A stretch of DNA of 64,000 nucleotides, taken from contig NW_025408671.1 of NCBI RefSeq assembly GCF_020360975.1, forward strand, positions 186,001 to 250,000, written 5' to 3'. How positions within the stretch are numbered: position 1 is the first letter of the stretch; each line of letters starts with the position of its first letter. A model generated the notes under the pieces. That model had not been told where the DNA came from. It saw only the letters and a program-made list of their open reading frames with translations, and searched no databases. The position numbers were made by a program, and so were the translations under genes. Shown here one piece after another: positions 31,127 through 41,133 of this stretch. The stretch comes from Hirsutella rhossiliensis (Eukaryota > Ascomycota > Sordariomycetes > Hypocreales > Ophiocordycipitaceae).

Positions 31127-32492
31127 TTGATGCAAATGGCACACGACGACAAGCACCACTTTGGCGTTGTGAGAATGCTCAAGGAGTTGGAAACCTATTC
31201 GATCAGGAACGTCTCTTGGCAAGCGAAAAAGCACATCGCCAAGTGCAAAGCTTGCTGCCTTGGACAGACTGATCGACAACAGCTTGCTGGAAGCTATCTG
31301 CCCAATCGACCCCCGATGCTTCCAATGCAGTCAATTGCAATGGACTTCATCACAGACATGCCTGCCGTCTCAGCTATGGGCTCACCCTGGCATATTGAAG
31401 GCTTTAATGCCTTTAATCAATTACTTACAGTCACTTGCTTAGCTAGCAAGCGATGCCTACTGATTCCAGGCAATGCAAAGTATAGCGCCAAGGACTGGGC
31501 AGCCTCCCTAGCTAGGCAGCTCATGCTATGTGATTGGGGCATGCCGCGCACGATAGTCAGTGACAGAGACCGCAAATTCACCTCTGCTTTCTGGCAAGGG
31601 CTCTGGAAGGCCTTTGGCACCAGAATCAGCATGACAACGGCATATCATCCGCAGGCGGACGGCTTGGCGAGCGGCGCAATCAAACAGTGGAAACAGCGTT
31701 GCGACTGGCCTATATTGAGGACCCCAACCTTGACTGGAAGACCCTTATTCCTTCGCTGCAGTGGCATCTAAACACAGCCTACAACACCAGCACGAAGACC
31801 TCAGCCCATGAACTAATGTACGGTTTCCCCTGAAAGGGCCCTGGAGGCTGTTGATCGCACAGCCAGCGCAGAGGCAGACGAATTGCCCTACATCAAGGAA
31901 GCCTTGCGTAAGCAGGCCAGCCTAGCTATGGACCTTGCAGCGATGAAGGCCAAGCGTTGGTACGATGCCAAACACCGACCTATCCATCTCAAGGCTGGAG
32001 ACAAGGTATATCTCAAGCTTCATCAGGATATCACCAGCCAGGCAGGCCACCCAAGAAGTGGTCACAACAGCGGGAAGGCCCTTTGTGATCAGAAGGATGG
32101 TTGGAGACCTGGCCTGTGAATTGGACCTTCCAGAGCAAATTAAGGTCCACCCAGTGATCTCAATACACCACCTCAAGCCAGCTCACGAAGGCTGCTTTGA
32201 AGAAGCTCACCCCGGACCAGTAGAAGTCACAAAGGACTTTACGGACCAGGAAGGCGAATTCTACGAAGTTGACAAGCTTCTGGACGTACGGGTCAGGAAG
32301 ATTGGAAGAAACAGGAAGCCCGTCACGGAGTACTTGGTCCACTGGAAAGGATGGGGCAGCATGCATGATCAGTGGGTCAGGAAGGAAGAGATATCGTCAA
32401 AGGCCCTGGATGAGTTCCACGGGCAGACGACGGGACCGCGAGTGGTTCGCAACAGCAAAGCAAAGGGACGATCGGAAAGTTCTGACATGTAG
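31127..32492 (+). pseudogene. Gypsy integrase and chromodomain
   Basis: Continuation of gypsy pol after the Crypton. The zinc-binding HHCC region is at 31136-31255 (HDDKHHFG...CKACC). The DDE core shows MDFITDM (first Asp, about 31345) and VSDRDRKFTS (second Asp, about 31560). After TTAYHPQADG the frame is lost by one base near 31670, and the expected third acidic residue and the NQTVE segment appear in the next frame, up to LMYGF (about 31830). The last part (31965-32492) ends in a chromodomain: FYEVDKLLDVR, then EYLVHWKGWG and QWVRKEEI. Chromodomains direct integration to methylated H3K9 chromatin in related elements (established for chromoviruses). Stop at 32490-32492. Confidence 0.82.
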
Positions 32493-32547
32493 CCTTTGTT
32501 GAGGCAGTCACTGAGGACAGTGGAGTTTTCTTTTGAGGCCGGCATTA

Positions 32548-32853
32548 TGATGCGTTTTTGCGTGTCCCTACGCACACTGGAGCGTTGGGCACGGCACCAA
32601 GCATCAAGGACACCGGCTGCCGCACGCACAGCCATGTGAACAGGCAGCCGTGTGAACAGGCAGCCGTGTGAAACAGGCAGCCGTGTGAAACAGGCAGCCG
32701 TGTGAACAGGCATCGGTATGTGGCTGCCTTGTAAACCGGCCGGATCGCCTAGATAGTCCGACCTGGCTGCCTCCTACATAAGGATGAGGCAGTCATAGCT
32801 TAGTTGGAGAAACAACGATCCCACTTCATCTCATCCATATGCAAAATGCATCA
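32548..32853 (+). repeat. Gypsy 3' LTR (306 bp)
   Basis: Same length and, by eye, same sequence as the 5' LTR, including the tandem block (32640-32716). Ends GCATCA and is followed by the CTCTA duplication. Confidence 0.95.
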
Positions 32854-32858
32854 CTCTA
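32854..32858 (+). repeat. Target site duplication CTCTA, right copy
   Basis: Second copy of the 5-bp target sequence, followed by the remaining 14 bp of the SDR intron (TTTCCAAACAACAG). Confidence 0.95.
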
Positions 32859-32872
32859 TTTCCAAACAACAG

Positions 32873-33303
32873 CTCTGGTCAAAGTTTTGGCCAAGGAAGT
32901 CGCCGAGTTCAATGTTCGAACGCTGACCGTGCACCTGGGGTCATTTAATACGAATATGCCCAACGCTGCTAGCTCATGTTGCAATCCGTTGCCGACAGAA
33001 TACAACGGTACCATTGCCGACAAAACAATTGAGATCATGCACAGAGGCCCATTTGTTGCTCGTGGAGATAAGGAAAAGGCGGCAAGGCAGATCTTTAACG
33101 TTGCCGTGGGCCAGGAGGTTGGCGCTGGGCATGAGGGGGAGTTTTTCTTGCCACTGGGTGAGGAGATGCCCGCTCGAATCAAGCTGGTCAGGGACCGTCT
33201 CGATCACTGTCTGAATGTGTATGGGGATGTCTGTAATGATGTGAAGGTGAGCAAGCAGCCATTTAATCTCGAAGGACTGAAAGCTCTTGATTCTTCTCTC
33301 TGA
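32873..33303 (+). CDS. Short-chain dehydrogenase/reductase, 3' exon
   Basis: Second exon of the SDR gene. It begins after AACAACAG at 32872 and joins exon 1 in phase 1, giving the usual helix after the catalytic YxxxK (ALVKVLAKEVAEFNVRTLTV), then the HLGSFNTNM segment and a C-terminal region ending KALDSSL. The frame is intact to the stop at 33301-33303, with no decay since the insertion. Without splicing of the 11-kb insert this exon cannot be joined to exon 1; an orphan product starting in the LTR (ATG at 32839) is possible but would lack the Rossmann core. Confidence 0.88.
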
Positions 33304-33575
33304 GGAGCGACTCAGATTGCTTTCAATAGCCGGGAGTCCTCTGTCTACCATAAATCAATTCGAGCAACTTTTACACTAAAGTTGATTTGATTAACAGGCT
33401 TCTAATCTAAAGTTGACTTATTTAATTTAATTAACCCCTTATAATAAATTGGATCGGCAACATATACACTTGGCGTATTACCGTTGTTTGCGGGTCCTTG
33501 AGGCTCAATTGCCTAGATAATTGCCCAGCTTTACACTACTGTGTTAGACCTAATTCCTTGGACAATACATATGCT
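33304..33575. other. AT-rich spacer between SDR gene and copia element
   Basis: SDR 3' flank. It contains a short imperfect direct repeat (CTAAAGTTGA at about 33376 and 33409) and a TTTAATTTAATTAA stretch. No gene. Confidence 0.5.
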
Positions 33576-33580
33576 CTAGC
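33576..33580 (+). repeat. Copia target site duplication CTAGC, left
   Basis: CTAGC precedes the left copia LTR and recurs right after the right LTR at 39678-39682. Confidence 0.92.
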
Positions 33581-33780
33581 TGTTGGATCCACCTGTGCAC
33601 TAGGCACCGATCGCGCACGTATAACTAATCGACCGCGCTAGTCACGTGCGAGTAAGAGGTGAGACACAGGGAGGAAGGTCTTTGCACACAGTTTGTATGG
33701 GACACGTTTCCCTAGTTACACAAGATATAACCAATTGAACCAGTTCGAATAACCTCACTGCAGTGAAGAGCCTGTCCACA
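33581..33780 (+). repeat. Copia 5' LTR (200 bp)
   Basis: Starts TGTTGGATCC, ends GTCCACA. By eye identical to the copy at 39478-39677. Confidence 0.94.
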
Positions 33781-34048
33781 CTGATCAGTGTCGCCCGGCA
33801 AAGGTGACACAGAACAGCAAGACGGAAGAGAGCTAACCTATCGTCACGCTCTGCAAAGCGAGCTCCCTGACGGTAGGATAGTTGCTACAACGCGCGGATT
33901 GCTACGAAGACTCTGCATCAGAGCCCACTCTAGTTATCCAACCGTGCCTAAGCTTTGCTGTCATCAGCGACCCTTAGGCGTGCCCTATCGCACATTGATA
34001 ACCTCATTGACACCCTGTGCCCTGTTTCTCAGCACACAGCCTGTCAAT

Positions 34049-35640
34049 ATGTCTGACAATTCATCTGCCGCACTAGCCCCGGCAACAGCCCAGGATACCC
34101 CGGCCAACGTGTCTCTCGAAGACAGGCAACTCGTTGAACGGAACCTGACGATCGTGGAGCTCCCTTCACTCCCGATCAGGCATTTCGACGCGGATTTCCT
34201 CAACGAACCTATCACCCAGAGCTCCTCCCTTGTCCACCGCAACAGCTTCTTCTTAGGCTGTGTGGCAACATACACGGTGGATAAACGTAACCACGGAATT
34301 GCCCTGCTTGGGGATCTGTATAACGACTTCACGGGATGGAGCTATGATGACTTCGAACTAATCAACCCACGCCTTAGATCAAGACTCCGGACGCTTCTCA
34401 GAATTAGGGGGATCTATATGGGCAAGGCCAACTCTAGCATCTCTCGAGCTTTATGTGGCCTTCTAACAAGTAACGAACTTCCTGAATGGGATGAGAACGA
34501 GTTGCTTGGTCAAGAGGTTGCTGAAAACACCGTGGCATATAAGGTGAAACAGAAGCTGCTCCAAGGAACTGTTAAAGCGGCTATATCGTCACCGGCACCG
34601 GTAGTAATCCAGCAGCCAACTATTACCCGACCGGCGGAACCGGAATCCCCTCAGATCATTGAGACCCATCAACCCGCTCAGCAAGAGCCTCAGCATCAAT
34701 GGCGCGAATCCCCTCGGTATCAGCAGACGCTCCCCGTACGGACTACCAACTTCCGAGATGCATACACGAGCATTCCACCTGTTCGATTCGAGAACGAGGA
34801 AGTTGAGGCCGATCTCACGATTAGATTCATTAAGATATGGGACAAGAAACTAGCCTATACCGGCGAACCATACGATATCTTCGATGACAAGATCCGGAAA
34901 TTCATGAGCGTGTGCCGTCAAGCAAACATTCCTCCGTCTAAATTCCATGGTGTTTTCCCTTCGATTCTGGCCAAGGAAGCTCAGTCCTTCTTTCTACACG
35001 AAATCAGCACTGATTTAACCTTCGCTGAGATGTATCAGAAGATGAAAGAGCACTTTGACACCGAAATCAACCAGAAGATGTATCATACCCACTGGAGCAC
35101 CTCACCTTCAGCCGACTTCGGGCTGAGATGCCCGTAAGTCATCTGACGAGGTCCTCCAGGCCCTTCTTACGAAATTGCGGCTCTGTAGGAGCACTCTCGG
35201 GGATAAGTCTGGCGGCGAAGGTGGCCTGATCGATGCAACGCTCAGGGCGTGCCGTGGTGTGCCTGAATTCCGACTCGCGATATACTCTCCCGCACCTACA
35301 TTTGAGGGATTGGCATCACAGCTTCGATCATCGCTATCTGCCATGCAAGATGAACGATCTGAACAACCCAGTGGCCAATATCCCCAAGACCTGGATAGAG
35401 GACATGATCAGCACTTCGTGGATCGCAAATTTCAGCGAAATTCCGGCGGAACAAGAGGTCAATCACAAAGGCGTCAGCCAAATTGGAAGAAGAAATGCTA
35501 CGTTTGCGGCAAGGAAGGTTGTTTCTCAACGAGACATCCTGAAAACGAGAGAAAAGCAGCCAAAGAGAAGTATCTACGAGAGAGGCTTCCACGGTCAATC
35601 TCGTTCGTATGCTATGTTCTTGGCTGACTATGAAGGAATC
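34049..35640 (+). pseudogene. Copia gag with zinc knuckle, frame broken
   Basis: The likely start is MSDNSSAALAP at 34049; one frame runs to 35137 (capsid-like helices, for example FMSVCRQANIPPSKFHGVFP near 34910). It continues after shifts in the frame at 35175-35627, which carries the CCHC knuckle C-x2-C-x4-C-x4-H (CYVCGKEGCFSTRH, about 35500). The first shift (about 35100) lies where a CCC run in place of CC would keep the family-like frame. Confidence 0.78.
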
Positions 35641-35649
35641 ACAGGATCA

Positions 35650-36590
35650 GGATGACTCGAGAACCGAGGAATCCGATGATTCTGACTCCTCTGACCCTTA
35701 TGAATCGTTCTACGCTGCTGCGACCTTCTGTCCAACGAAGCTTTCCATCATCGGATCTCTCAGTAGGCATCAAGTTATTCAACAGTGACGAACCCACACA
35801 ATTCATACTAGATCGTTACTCTCAAGACTCGTTCCAAGGAATCATGCCGGACACAGGTGCGGCATGCATATCGACGGGAGGAATCGAACAACTGCGTGCT
35901 CTCCAACGAGAGATGCCCCCAGTCCAATTCCGTGATGATCGCAAGCCCGAACCAGTTAGATTTGGTGCAGGAAGATTGGAAACACCACTTGGCGTGATCA
36001 CCTTGAACACACCAGTGGGAGAGGTTGATTTTCATATAGTCAACGTGCCAACGCCATTCCTCCTATGCCTAGCTGATATGGATCGGCTCGGCGTATATTT
36101 AAATAACGTCACGAACGAGCTCGTTGGCAATGGTGTGAGCGTTCCAGTGATTCGAAGATGGGGTCACGCGTGGTTCTTCTTGCGGAAACAAGAGGCATCA
36201 GTGGCATATCTCACGGAGGCTGAATTGCGGCGCCTCCACACGCGTTTTGGTCATCCATCCGTGTATCGGCTGCACAAGCTGCTGAATTCGGCTGGCCATG
36301 ATGTGGAAATCGAAGCTCTGGAAATGATCAAGAAGTTCTGCCACTACTGTCAGATGAAATCCGACCCGCCACGAAGGTTCAAGTTCAGCTTGAAGGATGA
36401 TTGTGACTTCAATTACGAAGTCATCGTTGATGTCATGACATTGGGTGGCAGACCAGTCCTCCATGTTGTTGATCAAGCCACTGCCTATCAGGCAGGAGAT
36501 TCCTATCAACATGACGGCCAAGGAAACGTGGCTCGCGTTGAAACAATGTTGGATGGATACATACCTTGGACCACCCGATGTGATCACTCA
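35650..36590 (+). pseudogene. Copia protease and N-terminal integrase
   Basis: The protease active site is MPDTGAA (about 35845), preceded by the FILDRYSQDSF segment. The GAG-pre-integrase zinc region follows: LHTRFGHPSVYRLHKLL, then FCHYCQMKS (about 36235-36360), a classic HHCC finger. The first integrase Asp is in VIVDVMTLGG (about 36424). The frame ends prematurely at 36593 and the integrase continues in the overlapping frame from 36445. Confidence 0.8.
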
Positions 36591-37536
36591 TGACGCAGGC
36601 ACGAATTTCGCTGCTGCCGAGTTCCAAGCAGAAGCGAAATTGATGGGAATAACGTGTCATCAGGTGCCTGTGGAAGCACATTGGGCTGTTGGGAAGGTTG
36701 AGAAGTATCATGTGCCCGTCCGAAGAGCATATGATATATTAAAGGCAGAGCTGAAGGATACCGTGAGCCCTGATCAAGTCCTTCAAATGGCTTTCAAGGC
36801 TGTCAACGACACAGCCGGTCCGGATGGCCTCGTTCCAACCCTCCTCGTCTTCGGTGCTCTGCCTCGAATGACGATGGATTCGCCGCCTACACCTTCCGCA
36901 ATGGCAAGAGCTAAGGCGGTGTGGCGAACGATGTCAGAGCTGAGGAAGATCAACGCCCAGAGGAAGGTTCAGACCGCGTTAAATACGCGTAATGGGCCTG
37001 ATACAGCGTTGCGCCTGCCCCTATCCCTGGCGCTAGGAAGCGAAGTTCGCGTATTTCGCGAGAAGCACGGATGGCAAGGCCCATATAAAGTGCTCGAGGT
37101 GACGGATACGGAAATCGCAGTTGACCTGGACAACGGACCAGCGAAATTTCGCAGTACATGCGTCCAACCGTACTATCGTCACCGGAATCGCTCCTTCCTC
37201 AGTTGCAACCCGACCCTAGCCCTAGCCGCACAGACCCATCAACACAACAATCACTCCTTCCCTCAACACAATCCGATCAACAACATCCTCTTCAAAACCC
37301 TCTTCCCCTTCCACCCACAACTCAACAACCTCTTCCTCTTCCTACCACAGAAGACCAACCCAAACCTTTCGAATACCCTGAGCCAAAGAGGCCGCGCAGG
37401 CGTGGCCGACCTAGGAAGGATGCTGCACAAAATGGCACATCAGAATCCACTATTGTTTGCTCACCCGTTCAATTTATCGTTCATCATGAAGCTAATGCGT
37501 TTCTTGTTCGAAAAGAAATGGAACATCTCGGCCTAG
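36445..37536 (+). pseudogene. Copia integrase catalytic core
   Basis: This frame holds the second Asp (VITHDAGTNF, about 36577) and the Glu (AVGKVEKYHVPVRRAY, about 36688) of the DDE triad, and a C-terminal DNA-binding region (FREKHGWQGPYKVLEV, about 37050). It runs on into a Pro/Gln/Asn-rich linker before the frame shifts into reverse transcriptase near 37160-37500. Confidence 0.78.
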
Positions 37537-38300
37537 CCAAGCGGCTACGAGCTGAAGGAAAGATCACAAGCACCGGTTTCCCATTTGAAGCTTCCGACAC
37601 ACTCGAGCTCACGAACCTCCTCGCCGCTGGGGTCATTGTACCCGAAGAATTCGATGCGAATAAACATGGTGGATATCGTGTCTTCAAATCACGAATGGTC
37701 AGAGAGGTTAAGGGAAGAAATACTGCAACGCCATACGAGAAATCACGCCTCGTTGTGCAAGGATACAATGATGATGGGAAACGTGGGATCCTCACACAAG
37801 CCCCTACCATCAGCCGGCCCGCACAACGCGTGGCCTTGGCCTTAGCACCGTTTCTCTGCACACGGGATATGTTCATCATGATCAGAGACATCACGATGGC
37901 ATACACACAATCCCAGACCAAGCTGGCCCGTGTCATCCTTGCAGCCCTTCCTCAAGAACTCAAAGAAGATATCCAGAGGAACAATCCTGCGAATCGTGAA
38001 GCCGCTATATGGCATCGCAGAGGCAGGAGCCCACTGGTTCAACACATATCACGACCATCACTGCCGCAAGCTTAATATGGAAACCTCTTCGTTTGACCCG
38101 TGCCTTCTGATCACGGCAAACAACATCGCCGACAAGGACCTGTTTGGCATCGCGGCCTTGCAAACGGATGACACATTCATTGTTGGCACAGATGCATTTC
38201 TCAAGATCGAGGAGAAAGAACTCTGCTTTAAGGCCAAGCCAAAGAGATTCTCCAAGAAGGTTCCATCTGCGACTTTAACGGCAGCCGCCTGACCATACAA
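37480..38300 (+). pseudogene. Copia reverse transcriptase (RVT_2 type)
   Basis: Visible blocks are SRLVVQGYNDDG (about 37743), RDITMAYTQSQTKLAR (about 37885; the first catalytic Asp), KPLYGIAEAGAHWFNTYHDH (about 38000) and the QTDDTF motif (about 38164), the xxDD catalytic pair in this clade. The frame shifts near 37990. Confidence 0.8.
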
Positions 38301-38500
38301 AATGGCTGTGTCATCGTCAGGCAGAAGGGCCAAGCCAAAACCTCGAGGAGATCAATCTTCAGGCATCAAGTAGGCATCAGGATTATGCTGCTCAACGCGC
38401 CCGGGGGGCATATATCGCTTCGATTTGCCAACCCGAAGCAACATACGATTGTTCCGTTGCGGCACAAGCCCAAGAGCCCGTTAATACCGACTTCAAGGCT

Positions 38501-39142
38501 TTGAACAAGCGGATTGAATGGCAGATCAACAATCCCGACCGTGGCCTATGTTACATACCCATCGATCTCGAGAGCGCGAAGATCTTTGTGTTCACCGATG
38601 GATCATTCGCCAACAATAAGGATTTAAGCTCTCAAATCGGCTTTGTGATTATCATCGCCAATGAGACCGCGCAATCAACCGATTCATTTTCCATCCGCGG
38701 AAACATTCTTCATTGGAGCTCAACTAAATGCAAGCGCGTTACTCGAAGCGTTCTTGCATCAGAGATCTATGGATTGACATCGGGCTTCGATCTCGCATTT
38801 GTGATCAAGCAAACGGTCAATACGATCGCACAACGCCTTGATCTGAAGCAAATCCCGCTCGTCATTTGCACAGATTCATATAGCCTCTATGAGTGCCTCG
38901 TCAAACTTGGCACCACAACAGAGAAGCGACTCATGATAGATATCATGGCGCTGAGGCAGGCATATGAATCAAGGGATATTGCGGAAATCCGTTGGGTCAA
39001 CGGCGCAGATAACCCTGCCGATGCTATGACGAAGGCATCACCAAACAGCGCCCTCACGCAGTTTATTAGCGACAATCAGCTAAACGTGAGGGTGGAAGGA
39101 TTCGTTCATCGCAATAACACAACAATTCTCGACGAGATTTAA
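38501..39142 (+). CDS. Copia RNase H domain (terminal fragment)
   Basis: One intact frame carries the copia RNase H: VFTDGSFANN (first Asp), RSVLASEIYGL (Glu), VICTDSYSLYECL (second Asp) and WVNGADNPADAMTKA (last Asp). It ends at 39142. It is the C-terminal end of the pol polyprotein, not a host gene. Confidence 0.85.
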   Translation: MNKRIEWQINNPDRGLCYIPIDLESAKIFVFTDGSFANNKDLSSQIGFVIIIANETAQSTDSFSIRGNILHWSSTKCKRVTRSVLASEIYGLTSGFDLAFVIKQTVNTIAQRLDLKQIPLVICTDSYSLYECLVKLGTTTEKRLMIDIMALRQAYESRDIAEIRWVNGADNPADAMTKASPNSALTQFISDNQLNVRVEGFVHRNNTTILDEI

Positions 39143-39477
39143 TCGTTTTTTCGTTCCCTTCTTCTGCTTTACCGTCGTTCTTTTATTCCATTCACATTAA
39201 CGAGGAGATCCTCGTGTCCATATTCCAACGTGGGACCGATGGAATCAGCTAGCGCATCCGGCGCTCGAAATGCGGCCCATGATGGCGTGTGGCAGAACAC
39301 ACCCAGTGTGGGGAGGAGAGCTACAGTCAGAGCACACTATCCAACATAGTGATGCATCGTGGTAGGAGTTTGTTGGTGTTCTTGTTCGTGTTTTCCTATC
39401 TCATCTTAATTCGCTGTGTTTGGTGTGTTTTGGTGGATTGATTAGTGCGCGATCATCGATTTAGAAAGAGGTTCCAG

Positions 39478-39677
39478 TGTTGGATCCACCTGTGCACTAG
39501 GCACCGATCGCGCACGTATAACTAATCGACCGCGCTAGTCACGTGCGAGTAAGAGGTGAGACACAGGGAGGAAGGTCTTTGCACACAGTTTGTATGGGAC
39601 ACGTTTCCCTAGTTACACAAGATATAACCAATTGAACCAGTTCGAATAACCTCACTGCAGTGAAGAGCCTGTCCACA
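39478..39677 (+). repeat. Copia 3' LTR (200 bp)
   Basis: Same as the 5' LTR; followed by CTAGC. Confidence 0.94.
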
Positions 39678-39682
39678 CTAGC
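39678..39682 (+). repeat. Copia target site duplication CTAGC, right
   Basis: Right copy of the 5-bp target duplication. Confidence 0.92.
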
Positions 39683-41133
39683 ATAATATGTGCTCACTAC
39701 GAGCCTCGGTGATGTTAGCGCAGTTTGGTCAAGCTGAACTGCCTCTCTGTAAGGGTGTGTGTTTAAGAGCACAACCAAGGTCAAATGCAACTTCGGAAAG
39801 GTAGTTATTTACAACGGGAGAAAGCGATTCCAGGAAAACTCCTAACCCGAGGAACAAATACAAAGCTGAATATGCCCTGGACCTCGTCGCGTATTCTGAA
39901 TGTGACGCCATGTCACGGAGTCTGCAACGCTCAAGTTGAGCCCCAGCTCTCTGACGGACCTCCGCTTTCCTACCCCGTCGGTCCCTCGGATCCCGTCACG
40001 ACCTAGCTTTGTTGTCCGGAATCCCCAGCTGGTAACCGCCGGGGAAGCAGACCTAATCCCAATGCAAAGTCGCCGGTTTATACAGGAGTGGCAATCCGTC
40101 ACCCGCTTTCTCTTGTATGGCTTTCTTACCGATAATCAGAACAAGGGGACAGCAATTTTTACATTTCTAGACTGCGTCTGGGAAGCCTTGATCATATATA
40201 CAAATCGGGCAGCCGACAGTTTGTTCTCGTCAACCAAGCACCGCTGGTGCATGCGCCTCAGTATACTGCTCCGGGAACTGCCCGCGGAAACTACAAGCAT
40301 TGGAGAGGCAGGGCAGACAATATTCAACAGTACACGACAAGTGTGAATACCACATTTGAATATGGAGGTCCCTGCTATTTGCGGGGTTTAATCTTTCTCT
40401 TTTAATCTTTAGATAATTCTCATCAATTGACTGGTGTTGTTCAAGTCGCCTTGCCTAGCCGCTATCGTTGTGTATGGTGTAGCTTGTAATTGACTGTTTG
40501 ACAATCTACGATCCGCGACCCGCTGTGGCTGTGACTATCTCCTAGGGAGCATATAATACGTACATACCTCTCAGCCTAGGGCGCCCGAAAAAGTGGAGAG
40601 GTGTGGCTAGTCAAGGCGCAGCGCCCGATACCGCCAATTTGGTGCATGTATGTATGATGTGACCTTCCTGTGCGGCATGTTGGCCTTCTCGCCAGGAAGC
40701 TGGCATCTGGTTTGTATGGAATACTGTACGGTAGTAGATGTTGCTTGCGGAATGTTAGGCCGCGCAACGAGTCACGTCGACCTGGTTTGAGCTCAGCACA
40801 GACCACCTCGCCGGAGCAAAACCCGCAATGCTCTCTTGAGTCTACGGGACCGGAACTTATAGGTATCCAGGTACCTAAGGTATGGTACAGCATGAACGCC
40901 TGGTGGCGGCAAAAGGGTACTGTATTTGACGAGATACTTGATTCTCGAACTGACTTCCGCGGCCCGCAAAGTATCTGTCAAACCTGGCTACTTTGACACA
41001 CACTGTACGCGGCCAGGGGCTCAAACCTCATCCAGCTCATCGCATCTTCCCGGCTGCACAACATCCCACGCCTCGTGGGCGAAAACAGAGAGGAATCCCG
41101 CCTTGCGCTAATGGCCCAGGCAGCCTGGCAGCC
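39683..41133. other. Intergenic region upstream of Trs130
   Basis: Contains short frames on both strands without motifs. The distal part should carry the Trs130 promoter. Nothing else is supported. Confidence 0.55.

Larger units (their letters stand above)
21809..32853 (+). mobile_element. Ty3/gypsy chromovirus-type LTR retrotransposon
   Basis: An 11,045-bp insertion flanked by CTCTA duplications and bounded by 306-bp LTRs starting TG and ending CA. Order inside: leader, gag (22550-about 24890), aspartic protease (about 24855-25500), reverse transcriptase (about 26040-26800), RNase H (about 27040-27480), integrase (31127-about 31840) and a terminal chromodomain (about 32260-32400). This gene order with a chromodomain after integrase defines a chromovirus of the Ty3/gypsy group. 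A 3.3-kb Crypton interrupts pol at 27784-31126. The two LTRs appear identical by eye, so insertion is recent, yet the frames carry numerous single-base shifts. The element lies in the same orientation as the SDR gene whose intron it occupies. Confidence 0.95.
33581..39677 (+). mobile_element. Ty1/copia LTR retrotransposon
   Basis: A 6097-bp element with 200-bp LTRs and a 5-bp CTAGC target duplication. The internal order is gag with zinc knuckle, protease, integrase, reverse transcriptase, RNase H; integrase before reverse transcriptase identifies the copia group. A purine-rich AGAAAGAGG (about 39463-39471) just upstream of the 3' LTR is a likely polypurine tract. The LTRs appear identical. 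The coding region is split into several frames. It sits 277 bp downstream of the SDR stop in intergenic DNA. Confidence 0.94.
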
